DNA from: JAUILA01 sp964563925
Lineage (GTDB): Bacteria > Bacteroidota > Bacteroidia > Cytophagales > Cyclobacteriaceae
Direction: 5' to 3'
DNA: 30,637 nucleotides
Assembly: GCA_964563925.1 (NCBI GenBank)
Contig: CAZLZD010000050.1
Coordinates: 1-30,637, forward strand
Each line of letters starts with the position of its first letter. The stretch's first letter is position 1. Shown piece after piece: positions 15,973-24,330 of the stretch. Made by a program: the position numbers and the translations under genes. The notes under the pieces were generated by a model, which was not told where the DNA came from, did not search any database, and was given only the letters and a program-made list of their open reading frames with translations.

Positions 15973-17103
15973 ATGCACCAAGAACGGCTGGCATTGCTGG
16001 CACTTCACTTACTACCTGGCGTCGGCTCCTATACCATCCGGCAACTGATCAGTTACGTTGGCCAGGCCTCCACTATATTCGATACCCCCAGGAACAAATT
16101 ACTGCGCATCCCTGGCGTCGGACCGTCCATTGCAGGGGCTGTCCTTGATGGGGCAAACCTTGAAAAGGCGCAAAAAATTATGGAAAAAGCGGCGCGGCGA
16201 AACGTGGAACTCCTGTTTCATACCGATCCGGGCTTTCCACGCCGGCTCCTGGAAATCCCGGATTGTCCCACACTTTTATTCTGCCGGGGCAGGAACTGCC
16301 TGGATCCGGTACACTCGGTGGCAGTGGTAGGCACCCGTCGGGCCACCTCCTACGGACTGGGGATGACGCGTGAGCTTGTAAGCGGGCTTGCCAGACACAA
16401 ACCCCTGATTGTAAGCGGACTGGCCTATGGTATTGATGCTGAGGCTCATCGGGTTGCGCTGGAGAATGATCTTCAGACGGCGGCCATTATGGCGGGGGGC
16501 ATTGAGTATATTTATCCGGCTGCTCACCGTCAATTATCCCGGAATATCGAAGCGCAAGGAGCCCTGGTCACTGAGAACGGCATTGACTCGGTTCCCGACG
16601 CTACCCGGTTTCCAGCCCGGAACCGCATCATCGCCGGTCTGTGCGATGTGGTTCTTGTCATCGAGGCGGCAGAACGCGGGGGTGCCCTGATCACGGCCGC
16701 CATCGCAAATGATTACAGCCGCGAGGTAATGGCTGTACCCGGAAATATCGGGCAGCGTTTTTCCGAGGGTTGCAATCACCTGATCAAAAGGCATCGCGCC
16801 CATCTGCTTACACGTACCGAAGACATTGAATATCTGATGAACTGGAACACAAACCAACTCCCTGCTGACCTCCCCCGGATGCCTCCATTGACCAATGAAG
16901 AAAGTCAGCTGATGGAAACCCTGGTTAAAAATGAAGAGCCGGTACACCTTGACCGGCTTAGCTGGGCACTTGGGCTCACCGTGGGCAAAACAGCCTCCCT
17001 GTTACTGCAGCTTGAGTTCAAAGGATTGGTAAAAGCTCTCCCGGGCAAGCAGTTTACGAGTATTCGCCCTTTCCATCAAAATCAGGATCATTCTACTGCC
17101 TGA
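15973..17103 (+). CDS. dprA: DNA processing protein DprA
   Basis: This 376-residue protein loads RecA onto incoming single-stranded DNA during natural transformation. It has two helix-hairpin-helix-like segments at the N-terminus (LLPGVGSY at 13-20, IPGVGPSIAGA at 46-56). The Rossmann-like core follows from about 113 (VAVVGTRRATSYG, SGLAYGIDAEAH at 148-159, GGIEYIYPAAH, PARNRIIAG, ERGGALITA). A C-terminal winged-helix domain (about 305-370) completes the usual architecture. No other competence genes are in the window. The gene is intact and of normal length. Confidence 0.96.
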   Translation: MHQERLALLALHLLPGVGSYTIRQLISYVGQASTIFDTPRNKLLRIPGVGPSIAGAVLDGANLEKAQKIMEKAARRNVELLFHTDPGFPRRLLEIPDCPTLLFCRGRNCLDPVHSVAVVGTRRATSYGLGMTRELVSGLARHKPLIVSGLAYGIDAEAHRVALENDLQTAAIMAGGIEYIYPAAHRQLSRNIEAQGALVTENGIDSVPDATRFPARNRIIAGLCDVVLVIEAAERGGALITAAIANDYSREVMAVPGNIGQRFSEGCNHLIKRHRAHLLTRTEDIEYLMNWNTNQLPADLPRMPPLTNEESQLMETLVKNEEPVHLDRLSWALGLTVGKTASLLLQLEFKGLVKALPGKQFTSIRPFHQNQDHSTA

Positions 17104-17114
17104 TTTAAAAATTA

Positions 17115-17810
17115 ATGTTATTTTCAACCTTAATGGCTGGAAAACAACGCAAAAAGCTTCGAATTAACTGGCGCTATACCATTGGCGAAGTGCTTATCGT
17201 ATTTATAGGAATAACCATTGCTTTCAGTATGAATACCTGGAAGGAACAAAGGTCGCTGAGTGCACAAAAGAATCAATACATTCAGAGCCTCCTTGACGAT
17301 CTGGACAAGGAACGGGTTCATCTCGAACAGAATGCCGGGGAATTTCGCCTGAAGATCGAAACCGCACGAAATGTGCTTGACTATATGCGTAACGGAACGG
17401 GGACACCTGATTCGGCACTGATGCGTTTTTTTCAGCTGGCCCAGCTGATCAATTATAACCCGCCGCGGGTGACCTACGATATCATGGTAAATACCGGTGA
17501 CCTGGACCTGATCAACCCCTTGTCGATGCAGAAGCAACTTGCCCTTCATTATGCAAACCAGCGTGAAGTGGACCAGGATTACGAACGGCTCAAACAGATC
17601 AATACCAGGTATTTTGCCGACCTGATGGTGGAGGAAATGGACTACGGTGCCATTCAGCGGGGGGACTTTTCAATTCTTCGCACCTCAAAAGTACAAAACC
17701 TTACCCAGAGCCTGCTGGGCGCCTATTACATCGCCCTGCAGACAACGGAAAATGCTGCAAAGGAAAGCGATGAACTACGTAAGTCACTAAACGGTGACCG
17801 GGAAAAATAA
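17115..17810 (+). CDS. DUF6090-like single-pass membrane protein
   Basis: This 231-residue protein has one N-terminal membrane segment, GEVLIVFIGITIAFSMNTW (about 24-42), which is the hallmark of the DUF6090 family of Bacteroidota. A mostly helical, charged region follows (NQYIQSLLDDLDKERVHLEQ), with the segment DIMVNTGDLDLI near 123-134. No catalytic motif is visible and the function is unknown. ATG at 17133 (MAGKQRK) is an equally good start and would drop six hydrophobic residues. It follows dprA by 11 bases and may share its transcript. Confidence 0.78.
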   Translation: MLFSTLMAGKQRKKLRINWRYTIGEVLIVFIGITIAFSMNTWKEQRSLSAQKNQYIQSLLDDLDKERVHLEQNAGEFRLKIETARNVLDYMRNGTGTPDSALMRFFQLAQLINYNPPRVTYDIMVNTGDLDLINPLSMQKQLALHYANQREVDQDYERLKQINTRYFADLMVEEMDYGAIQRGDFSILRTSKVQNLTQSLLGAYYIALQTTENAAKESDELRKSLNGDREK

Positions 17811-17865
17811 CAGGCTTACCGACATAACTGCCTCCCCAATAGTTAAAATGGTTAAATTCAGATAT

Positions 17866-19740
17866 ATGGATAAGTATGTTTCTTTAATTCTCTTATTACT
17901 TCTCATGAACTCCTGCACCCCCTCTGAAAATCCGGCGTCCAATACCGAAGAAATCAGTCAGGACCTGCCGGAAAAAATAGTCATCTACCAGGTATTTACC
18001 AGGTTGTTTGGAAATACGAATACCACCAATAAACCCTGGGGAACCCTGGAGGAAAACGGGGTGGGGAAATTTGATGACTTCACTGACAAAGCGCTCGAGG
18101 AAATCCACGACCTCGGAGTCACCCATATCTGGTATACCGGTGTTCCTCATCATGCGGTAATAACCGATTACACTGAATACGGTATCAGCCAGGATGATCC
18201 GGATGTGGTAAAGGGCCGGGCCGGGTCACCCTATGCCGTCAAAGACTATTACAACGTCAATCCCGACCTGGCCAATGATCCGTCCAGGCGCCTTGACGAA
18301 TTCAGAGACCTGGTGGCGCGAACCCATGCCCATGACATGAAAGTAATTATCGACATAGTTCCAAACCATGTGGCACGTAGATATGAAGGCATCTCACGAC
18401 CAGACAGTGTAGAGGATTTCGGGGCCGGGGATGATGTTACGGTAGCCTACCGCCGGGACAACAATTTCTATTACATTCCCGGAGAGTCGTTTAAGGTACC
18501 TTTTCCTGAAAATAACTATGAGCCCCTGGGCGGGGACCCCCACCCGCTATCCGATGGTGAGTTTGAGGAGAATCCTGCAAAATGGACCGGGAATGGCGCC
18601 CGTGAGGCCAGACCTGGATTTTATGACTGGTATGAAACGGTCAAAATAAACTATGGGGTAAAACCTGACGGAACCAGGGACTTCCCGGAATTGCCTGATG
18701 GATTTCAGGATGAGCCTGAGTCGGTTCATTATGAGTTCTGGAAGGAGAAGGATGTGCCTGATTCATGGAAAAAATTCAGGGACATCGCATTGTACTGGCT
18801 GGAAATGGATGTGGACGGGTTTCGTTTCGATATGGCTGAAATGGTTCCCGTGGAATTCTGGAGTTATATGAATTCTGCCATCAAGATGAAGAATCCGGAT
18901 GCACTGCTCTTGGCGGAAGTTTATAATCCTGCTTTATACCGCGATTATATCCACCTGGGTAAAATGGATTATCTCTATGACAAGGTTGAGCTATATGATA
19001 CCCTGAGACATATCATCCAGGGGCATGGCAGCACGGATAATATTGCCCCCATCCAGGAAGGCCTGGCAGACATTGAGCATCACATGCTTCATTTCCTGGA
19101 GAATCACGACGAGCAAAGGATCGCCAGCCCGGAATTTGCGGGTAACCCTGACAAAGCCCGTCCGGCTATGGTTCTGTCTGCCACCATAAGCACGTCTCCT
19201 ACCATGATTTATTTTGGCCAGGAGGTAGGTGAACCCGGAAAGGAGGATGCCGGATTCGGCGATCCTTCCAGGACATCGATCTTTGATTATGTGGGGGTTC
19301 CTCATCATCAGCGATGGATGAATAATGGAGCTTTTGACGGAGGCCAGCTCACTGAAAATGAGAAGGAATTGCGATCTTTCTACAAAAGACTGCTCAACCT
19401 GACTATACATAGCGAGGCCCTGCGCGGGGATTACCGGGAACTCCACTCACTTAACCGGAATGAAACCAGTGGGTACGACGACCGGTTATTTTCATTTGCC
19501 CGGTGGTCACCGAATGAAAAAATGGTTGTGATTACCAATTTCAGTCCGGACAGTACGTACAATTTCCGCTTGAGATTACCCGAGGAATTACTCGGAGAAT
19601 GGGAATTCGAAGATGGATCTTACGAATTGAATGATGCCCTTCACCCTGAAGTATCGGTTACGCTCATGGTCAGTGACGGCCAGGGTTTCATGGAGGTATC
19701 ACTACCTCCCCTGCACGCGCGAATATTCAGATATCCCTGA
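17866..19740 (+). CDS. GH13 alpha-amylase family lipoprotein
   Basis: This enzyme of about 624 residues has a lipoprotein signal MDKYVSLILLLLLMNSC with the lipidated Cys at 17, so it should sit at a membrane facing the periplasm or the surface. The (beta/alpha)8 barrel holds GH13 region I (DIVPNH, 163-168), region II with nucleophile D322 (GFRFD), region III with acid/base E351 (LLAEV) and region IV with D415 (ENHD). A C-terminal beta domain closes it. Region II lacks the usual Lys-His after the nucleophile (MAEM instead), so the specificity may not be ordinary starch. No SusC/SusD genes are adjacent. The open frame reaches back to 17794, overlapping the previous gene; 17848 is an alternative start. 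The stop overlaps the convergent gene by 14 bases. Confidence 0.88.
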   Translation: MDKYVSLILLLLLMNSCTPSENPASNTEEISQDLPEKIVIYQVFTRLFGNTNTTNKPWGTLEENGVGKFDDFTDKALEEIHDLGVTHIWYTGVPHHAVITDYTEYGISQDDPDVVKGRAGSPYAVKDYYNVNPDLANDPSRRLDEFRDLVARTHAHDMKVIIDIVPNHVARRYEGISRPDSVEDFGAGDDVTVAYRRDNNFYYIPGESFKVPFPENNYEPLGGDPHPLSDGEFEENPAKWTGNGAREARPGFYDWYETVKINYGVKPDGTRDFPELPDGFQDEPESVHYEFWKEKDVPDSWKKFRDIALYWLEMDVDGFRFDMAEMVPVEFWSYMNSAIKMKNPDALLLAEVYNPALYRDYIHLGKMDYLYDKVELYDTLRHIIQGHGSTDNIAPIQEGLADIEHHMLHFLENHDEQRIASPEFAGNPDKARPAMVLSATISTSPTMIYFGQEVGEPGKEDAGFGDPSRTSIFDYVGVPHHQRWMNNGAFDGGQLTENEKELRSFYKRLLNLTIHSEALRGDYRELHSLNRNETSGYDDRLFSFARWSPNEKMVVITNFSPDSTYNFRLRLPEELLGEWEFEDGSYELNDALHPEVSVTLMVSDGQGFMEVSLPPLHARIFRYP

Positions 19741-20974
19741 TCGGCTTACTGAAATAATGTCTTGAGTGCGCCGCCTCCACCACACGGTCGATGGCCACGT
19801 AAAAAGCTGCCGTTCTCATGTCGGTATCATGTTGTTTTGAAACCTTGTGGACCAGTTCGTATGCCCGTCGCATGATTTTTTCCAGTTCATTGGTTACACG
19901 GTCAACGTCCCAGCGGAAATGCTGTATATTCTGGGCCCATTCAAAATAGGATACAGTAACACCTCCTGCATTGGCAAGGATATCTGGAATAAGAAGAATT
20001 CCGCGGTCATCAATAATCTGGTTAGCTTCAGGGGTCGTTGGCCCGTTGGCTCCTTCCACGATGATGGAAGCCCTAATTTTATCTGCGTTTTCCTCGGTCA
20101 GTACACCCCCCAGGGCTGCCGGGATCAGGATATCAGCGTCCCACGTGAGCACTTCATCCCGTTCAAACCCCTCTCCTCCTTCAAAGTCTTTCACTGATCT
20201 CGTTTCGGTCACCCAATCCGACAGTTTGGCAATATCCAGCCCGTCTTTGTTGGAAATACCCCCTCCGGCATCCGCCACCGCTACAATGCGGGCACCAGCT
20301 TCGTCAAGCAGGCGGGCGGTGTTACTTCCGACATTCCCGAATCCCTGAATGGCCACGGTTACCTCATCCATGGACTTACCTTTTTCTTTCAACGCTTCCT
20401 TCAGCACATACATGATACCGCGCCCGGTAGCTTCTTCCCTGCCTTCAGAACCAAACAATTGCAGGGGCTTGCCGGTAACCACCGCCGGATTAAACCCTTC
20501 ATATTTGGAATACTCTTCCATAATCCAGCCCATGATCTTGGCATTGGTATTCACGTCCGGGGCCGGAATATCATTTATAGGCCCGATAATATCCTTCATT
20601 CGTTCGACAAATACCCGGGTGAGGGAATGCAGCTCCTTATCGGACATTTTCGACGGGTCACAGTCAATCCCCCCTTTTGCTCCTCCATACGGGACATCCA
20701 CGACCGCTGTTTTCCAGGTCATTAAACTGGCCAGCGCGGTACTATGATCTTCGTTGACACTTGGATGAAACCGCAAGCCCCCCTTCATGGGACCACGATC
20801 GTTATTGTGCTGCACCCTGTACCCCAGGTAGGTATCCAGCTGGCCCTTATCATTTTCGATAATGAGTTCGGTTCGTACCACGCGCCGCGGAGTCAGCAGA
20901 ACCGACCGGACCCTGTCTGACAGCCTGAGCAGGTCTGAGGCTTTATGAAAATAATTGTTGATATCCGAAAGCAT
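19727..20974 (-). CDS. Glu/Leu/Phe/Val dehydrogenase (probable glutamate dehydrogenase)
   Basis: This 415-residue protein catalyses reversible NAD(P)-dependent oxidative deamination, most likely of glutamate to 2-oxoglutarate and ammonia. The substrate domain has KGGLRFHP (K64), TWKTAVVDVPYGGAKGGI (K88 and catalytic K100) and PAPDVNTN. The Rossmann domain starts near 207 with AIQGFGNVGS, followed by an acidic strand end (VAVADAGG). The length is that of the short hexameric class. Coenzyme preference is not decided. It ends in a 14-base tail-to-tail overlap with the GH13 gene, leaving no room for a separate terminator. A small hairpin lies 30 bases before its start. Confidence 0.95.
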   Translation of the reverse strand: MLSDINNYFHKASDLLRLSDRVRSVLLTPRRVVRTELIIENDKGQLDTYLGYRVQHNNDRGPMKGGLRFHPSVNEDHSTALASLMTWKTAVVDVPYGGAKGGIDCDPSKMSDKELHSLTRVFVERMKDIIGPINDIPAPDVNTNAKIMGWIMEEYSKYEGFNPAVVTGKPLQLFGSEGREEATGRGIMYVLKEALKEKGKSMDEVTVAIQGFGNVGSNTARLLDEAGARIVAVADAGGGISNKDGLDIAKLSDWVTETRSVKDFEGGEGFERDEVLTWDADILIPAALGGVLTEENADKIRASIIVEGANGPTTPEANQIIDDRGILLIPDILANAGGVTVSYFEWAQNIQHFRWDVDRVTNELEKIMRRAYELVHKVSKQHDTDMRTAAFYVAIDRVVEAAHSRHYFSKPIRDI

Positions 20975-21003
20975 GAAAATTAGATTAGTTGGTAAATAAA
21001 TTT

Positions 21004-21018
21004 ACGGCTTTCCGCCGT
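21004..21018 (-). other. Small hairpin in the leader of the glutamate dehydrogenase gene
   Basis: On the minus strand ACGGC pairs with GCCGT around GGAAA, and this lies 30 bases before the ATG. The rest of the 163-base divergent spacer toward bglX has no full promoter match on either strand: TAATTTTC near the ATG is 7 of 8 to the -7 box but has no -33 partner. The role is unknown. Confidence 0.3.
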
Positions 21019-21137
21019 CATTTTTCTAACGTCCCCATCCTGTGCTTGTTTAATTTAAATCACCAATTAGAATGTATTAAGTTGTCCTGTACTGCTTTGT
21101 ATCGTATCTTGATGAGTCAAAATATCATACCAAACAG

Positions 21138-23381
21138 ATGCAAAAACACTTTCCGACCCTTATCCTGATCCTTTTGCCACTCATGGCGTACAGTCAAACT
21201 AACCAGACTGAAAATAAAATTGATTCACTGCTTTCGGTCATGACCCTCGATGAAAAAATCGGGCAGATGAATCAATACAATGGGTTCTGGGAAGTCACGG
21301 GTCCTGCACCGCAGGAAGGTTCGAATAAAGCAAAATATGACAACCTCAAAAATGGGATGGTCGGCTCCATGCTGAATGTCCGCGGAGTGGAAAACGTCCG
21401 GGCCATGCAGAAACTGGTAGTGGAAAATTCACGTCTCGGGATACCATTGATTTTCGGTTTTGACGTGATCCATGGCCATAAGACCCTTGCCCCCATACCC
21501 CTGGCCGAGGCGGCCAGCTGGGACCTTGAGGCCATTGAAAGATCGGCACAGGTGAGTGCGGATGAAGCCTCTGCCATGGGTATTAACTGGACCTTTGCGC
21601 CCATGGTGGACATCTCACGCGATGCCCGCTGGGGCCGGGTAATGGAAGGTGCCGGAGAAGACCCTTTCCTTGGATCCGCCATTGCCAGGGCTCGTATCCG
21701 CGGATTTCAAGGCGATGACCTGAGGGCAGAAAACACCATAGCAGCCTGCGCCAAGCATTTCGCAGCCTATGGGTTTGCCGAATCCGGACGGGATTACAAT
21801 ACGGTCGATATCGGCATGTCAACGTTATATAATGTTGTGTTCCCTCCCTTCCAGGCATCCGTGGAGGAAAATGTCGCTACCTTCATGAATGCCTTTAATA
21901 TCGTAAACGGCATACCTGCTACGGGAAATGAGTGGCTGCAACGGGATATCCTTAAGAAAGAATGGGGGTTTGACGGTTTCATCGTTTCCGACTGGGGATC
22001 CGGACAGGAAATGATCGCCCATGGCTACGCCAGGGACCTGAAGCATGCCGCAAAACTTGCCGCAAATGCTGGTTCCGATATGGATATGGAATCCTATGCC
22101 TATGTTACCCACCTGAAGTCCCTGGTCGAATCCGGTGAGGTAAGCATGGACGTAATTGACGATGCCGTCCGCCGTATACTGCGGGTCAAATACGACCTGG
22201 GGTTGTTTGAGGACCCTTACAGATATTGCGACGAAGAGCGTGAGCAAAACAGGATTTATCACGAGGAAAATATGAATGCGGTGCTCGATATGGCCAAGCG
22301 CTCCATTGTATTGCTGAAAAATGAGAATAACATTCTCCCGTTAAACAAAACCCAGGAAGGTATCGCCGTTATAGGCCAGCTGGCAGGAGATAAAAACAGT
22401 CCGCTCGGGAGCTGGCGAATCGGATCGGACGATAATTCGGCGATATCGGTAATCGAAGGACTTGAAACGTATGCCGGAACAAATATGACCTATGTCGAGG
22501 GACCTCCTGTTTTCAAGGGCGAGGTTTCCTTCATCCAGGAAGTGGATATCAATGAAAGTGACCGGACCGGGTTTACCGAGGCAGTGGACCTCGCACGAAA
22601 TTCAGAAGTGGTGATCATGGTTCTCGGAGAGCATGGATTTCAAAGCGGTGAAGGCCGCAGCCGGACAGAACTCGGGTTGCCTGGCCTTCAGCAGGAGCTC
22701 CTGGAAGCAGTTTATGAGGTGAATCCCAATATTGTGCTGGTTCTCATGAACGGACGCCCGCTTACCATACCCTGGGCAGACGAGCACATACCTGCCATTG
22801 TGGAAGCCTGGCATCTGGGCACCCAAACCGGTAATGCGGTAGCCCAGGTTTTATACGGAGACTATAATCCTTCCGGTAAACTGCCCATGACGTTTCCCCG
22901 TTCAGTCGGACAGGTCCCGATTTATTATAATCACTTCAGCACAGGCCGGCCCAACCCGCAGACCACGGTATTCTGGACACATTATACAGACGAATCAAAT
23001 GATCCGCTTTATCCCTTCGGTTACGGCCTGAGTTACACGCAATTCAGTTATTCAGACCTGACTGTTGACGAACCGCAAAACGGCCGGGTAAACGTATCGG
23101 TAACGGTGACAAACACCGGTTCCAGGGCCGGCGAGGAGGTCGTGCAACTGTATATCCGCGATGTGGTTGGCAGCCTTGTGCGTCCGGTAAAGGAACTCAA
23201 GGGGTTTGAGAAAATCATGCTGCAGGCCGGTGAAACACAGACCGTTACTTTTGCACTTACAGAAAAAGAACTGGGTTTTTACAATAACCAGGGTCAGTAC
23301 CTGGTGGAGCCGGGTAAATTCGAGGTAATGGCAGGGGGCAACTCAAAAGATGTATTGAAGGCTGAATTTACACTGGATTAG
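21138..23381 (+). CDS. bglX: Periplasmic GH3 beta-glucosidase
   Basis: This 747-residue enzyme releases terminal beta-linked glucose from oligosaccharides. A Sec signal peptide (cleavage near MAYSQ, about residue 20) sends it to the periplasm. The GH3 N-terminal barrel contains KHFAAYG (206-212) and the nucleophile D285 in FIVSDWGS. The C-terminal sandwich carries the loop SGEGRSRTELGLPG, with E505 the likely acid/base, and a fibronectin-III-like domain covers about 650-747 (VTVTNTGSRAGEEVVQLYI, then KELKGFEKI). Domain order and length match BglX. It is a single gene, ending in a 4-base tail-to-tail overlap with the HMG-CoA lyase-like gene. Confidence 0.95.
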   Translation: MQKHFPTLILILLPLMAYSQTNQTENKIDSLLSVMTLDEKIGQMNQYNGFWEVTGPAPQEGSNKAKYDNLKNGMVGSMLNVRGVENVRAMQKLVVENSRLGIPLIFGFDVIHGHKTLAPIPLAEAASWDLEAIERSAQVSADEASAMGINWTFAPMVDISRDARWGRVMEGAGEDPFLGSAIARARIRGFQGDDLRAENTIAACAKHFAAYGFAESGRDYNTVDIGMSTLYNVVFPPFQASVEENVATFMNAFNIVNGIPATGNEWLQRDILKKEWGFDGFIVSDWGSGQEMIAHGYARDLKHAAKLAANAGSDMDMESYAYVTHLKSLVESGEVSMDVIDDAVRRILRVKYDLGLFEDPYRYCDEEREQNRIYHEENMNAVLDMAKRSIVLLKNENNILPLNKTQEGIAVIGQLAGDKNSPLGSWRIGSDDNSAISVIEGLETYAGTNMTYVEGPPVFKGEVSFIQEVDINESDRTGFTEAVDLARNSEVVIMVLGEHGFQSGEGRSRTELGLPGLQQELLEAVYEVNPNIVLVLMNGRPLTIPWADEHIPAIVEAWHLGTQTGNAVAQVLYGDYNPSGKLPMTFPRSVGQVPIYYNHFSTGRPNPQTTVFWTHYTDESNDPLYPFGYGLSYTQFSYSDLTVDEPQNGRVNVSVTVTNTGSRAGEEVVQLYIRDVVGSLVRPVKELKGFEKIMLQAGETQTVTFALTEKELGFYNNQGQYLVEPGKFEVMAGGNSKDVLKAEFTLD

Positions 23382-24226
23382 CCCAGGATTTCCAGTGACA
23401 GACTGATAGCCTCCTCAAATTCCTTGTCATCAATATCCAGCGATTCATTCCTGGACTTAAGAAATTGGACCAGGGTCTCTGTGGCGATATTACCCACCAG
23501 GTCATCCTTGGCCATGGGACATCCTCCAAATCCGCGGACTGCACTGTCAAACCGGCGGCATCCGGCTACATAGGCTGCATTGATACGATGTGCGGCCTGA
23601 TCGGGACGGGCATGAAAATGAGCGCCCCATTCGATATCGGGATAGGAGTCACGAACCGTTTCAAATACCGAGGTGATCAGCTCATCATTTGCCATTCCCA
23701 CCGTATCGGCCAGTGAAATAGTCTTAACCCCCATGGCCACCAGGATCCCGGCAAATTTCTCCACGATTTCCGGAGAATACGGATCCTCGTAAGGGTTGCC
23801 GAAACCCATCGATATGTATACTACGAGTTCCTTCCGGTTGCGTTCACACAGGGCGAGAATATCATTCATCTCATTGAGCGCTTCCATGATCGACTTATTT
23901 GTATTGCGTTGCTGGAAGGTTTCTGAAATTGAGAAAGGAAATCCAAGGTAATCAATGGCATCAAAGCCCAGAGCGTCCACAGCACCCCGTTTGTTTGCGA
24001 CGATCGCAAGCAATTTTGTGGATGAATTCTCCGTCTCAAGTCCGCGTATCACCTCGGCTGTATCCCGCATCTGGGGAATGGCCTTTGGAGAAACAAAACT
24101 GCCAAAATCCAGTGTATCGAAACCGACCGTGAGAAGCTTGCTGAGGTAGCGGATTTTATCAGAAGTTGGTATAAAATCCGATAAACCTTGCATGGCATCA
24201 CGCGGGCATTCAATGAGCTTTACCAT
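23378..24226 (-). CDS. Hydroxymethylglutaryl-CoA lyase
   Basis: This 282-residue HMGL-like TIM barrel should cleave HMG-CoA to acetoacetate and acetyl-CoA, the last step of leucine breakdown. The residues known from characterised lyases are in place: E6, R9 and D10 in the first strand (IECPRD), FGSFVSPKAIPQM (41-53), the metal ligands H203 and H205 (HFHARPDQ), C236 in the flexible loop GGCPMAKDDLVGN, and N246. The first motif is ECPRD where most family members have EVGPRDGLQ, a mild deviation. No other leucine-pathway genes are adjacent. A full promoter lies directly upstream (24232-24263). Confidence 0.9.
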   Translation of the reverse strand: MVKLIECPRDAMQGLSDFIPTSDKIRYLSKLLTVGFDTLDFGSFVSPKAIPQMRDTAEVIRGLETENSSTKLLAIVANKRGAVDALGFDAIDYLGFPFSISETFQQRNTNKSIMEALNEMNDILALCERNRKELVVYISMGFGNPYEDPYSPEIVEKFAGILVAMGVKTISLADTVGMANDELITSVFETVRDSYPDIEWGAHFHARPDQAAHRINAAYVAGCRRFDSAVRGFGGCPMAKDDLVGNIATETLVQFLKSRNESLDIDDKEFEEAISLSLEILG

Positions 24227-24231
24227 GGAAG

Positions 24232-24263
24232 CAAATGTATCCCAATCTCCTCATAAAGACAAA
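24232..24263 (-). promoter_or_regulatory. Promoter of the HMG-CoA lyase gene (TTTG-N20-TACATTTG)
   Basis: On the minus strand TTTG (24263-24260) is followed by 20 bases and then TACATTTG (24239-24232), a full match to the Bacteroidota promoter form. The -7 box ends 5 bases before the ATG at 24226, so the transcript would have almost no leader. Confidence 0.65.
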
Positions 24264-24330
24264 ATAAACCTTTGGACGGCAAATTAGTCTTTTTAACCTC
24301 TAAAGCTTTGCCATAAAGGTGGTTACGGGC

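Noticed and set aside
24271..24310. Promoter for the DUF1800 operon (TTTG at 24271 with TAACCTCT 19 bases later, or TAAAGCTTTG at 24301)
   Set aside because: The first -7 candidate matches poorly and the second has two extra bases, so neither meets the TTTG-N19/20-TAnnTTTG standard met elsewhere.
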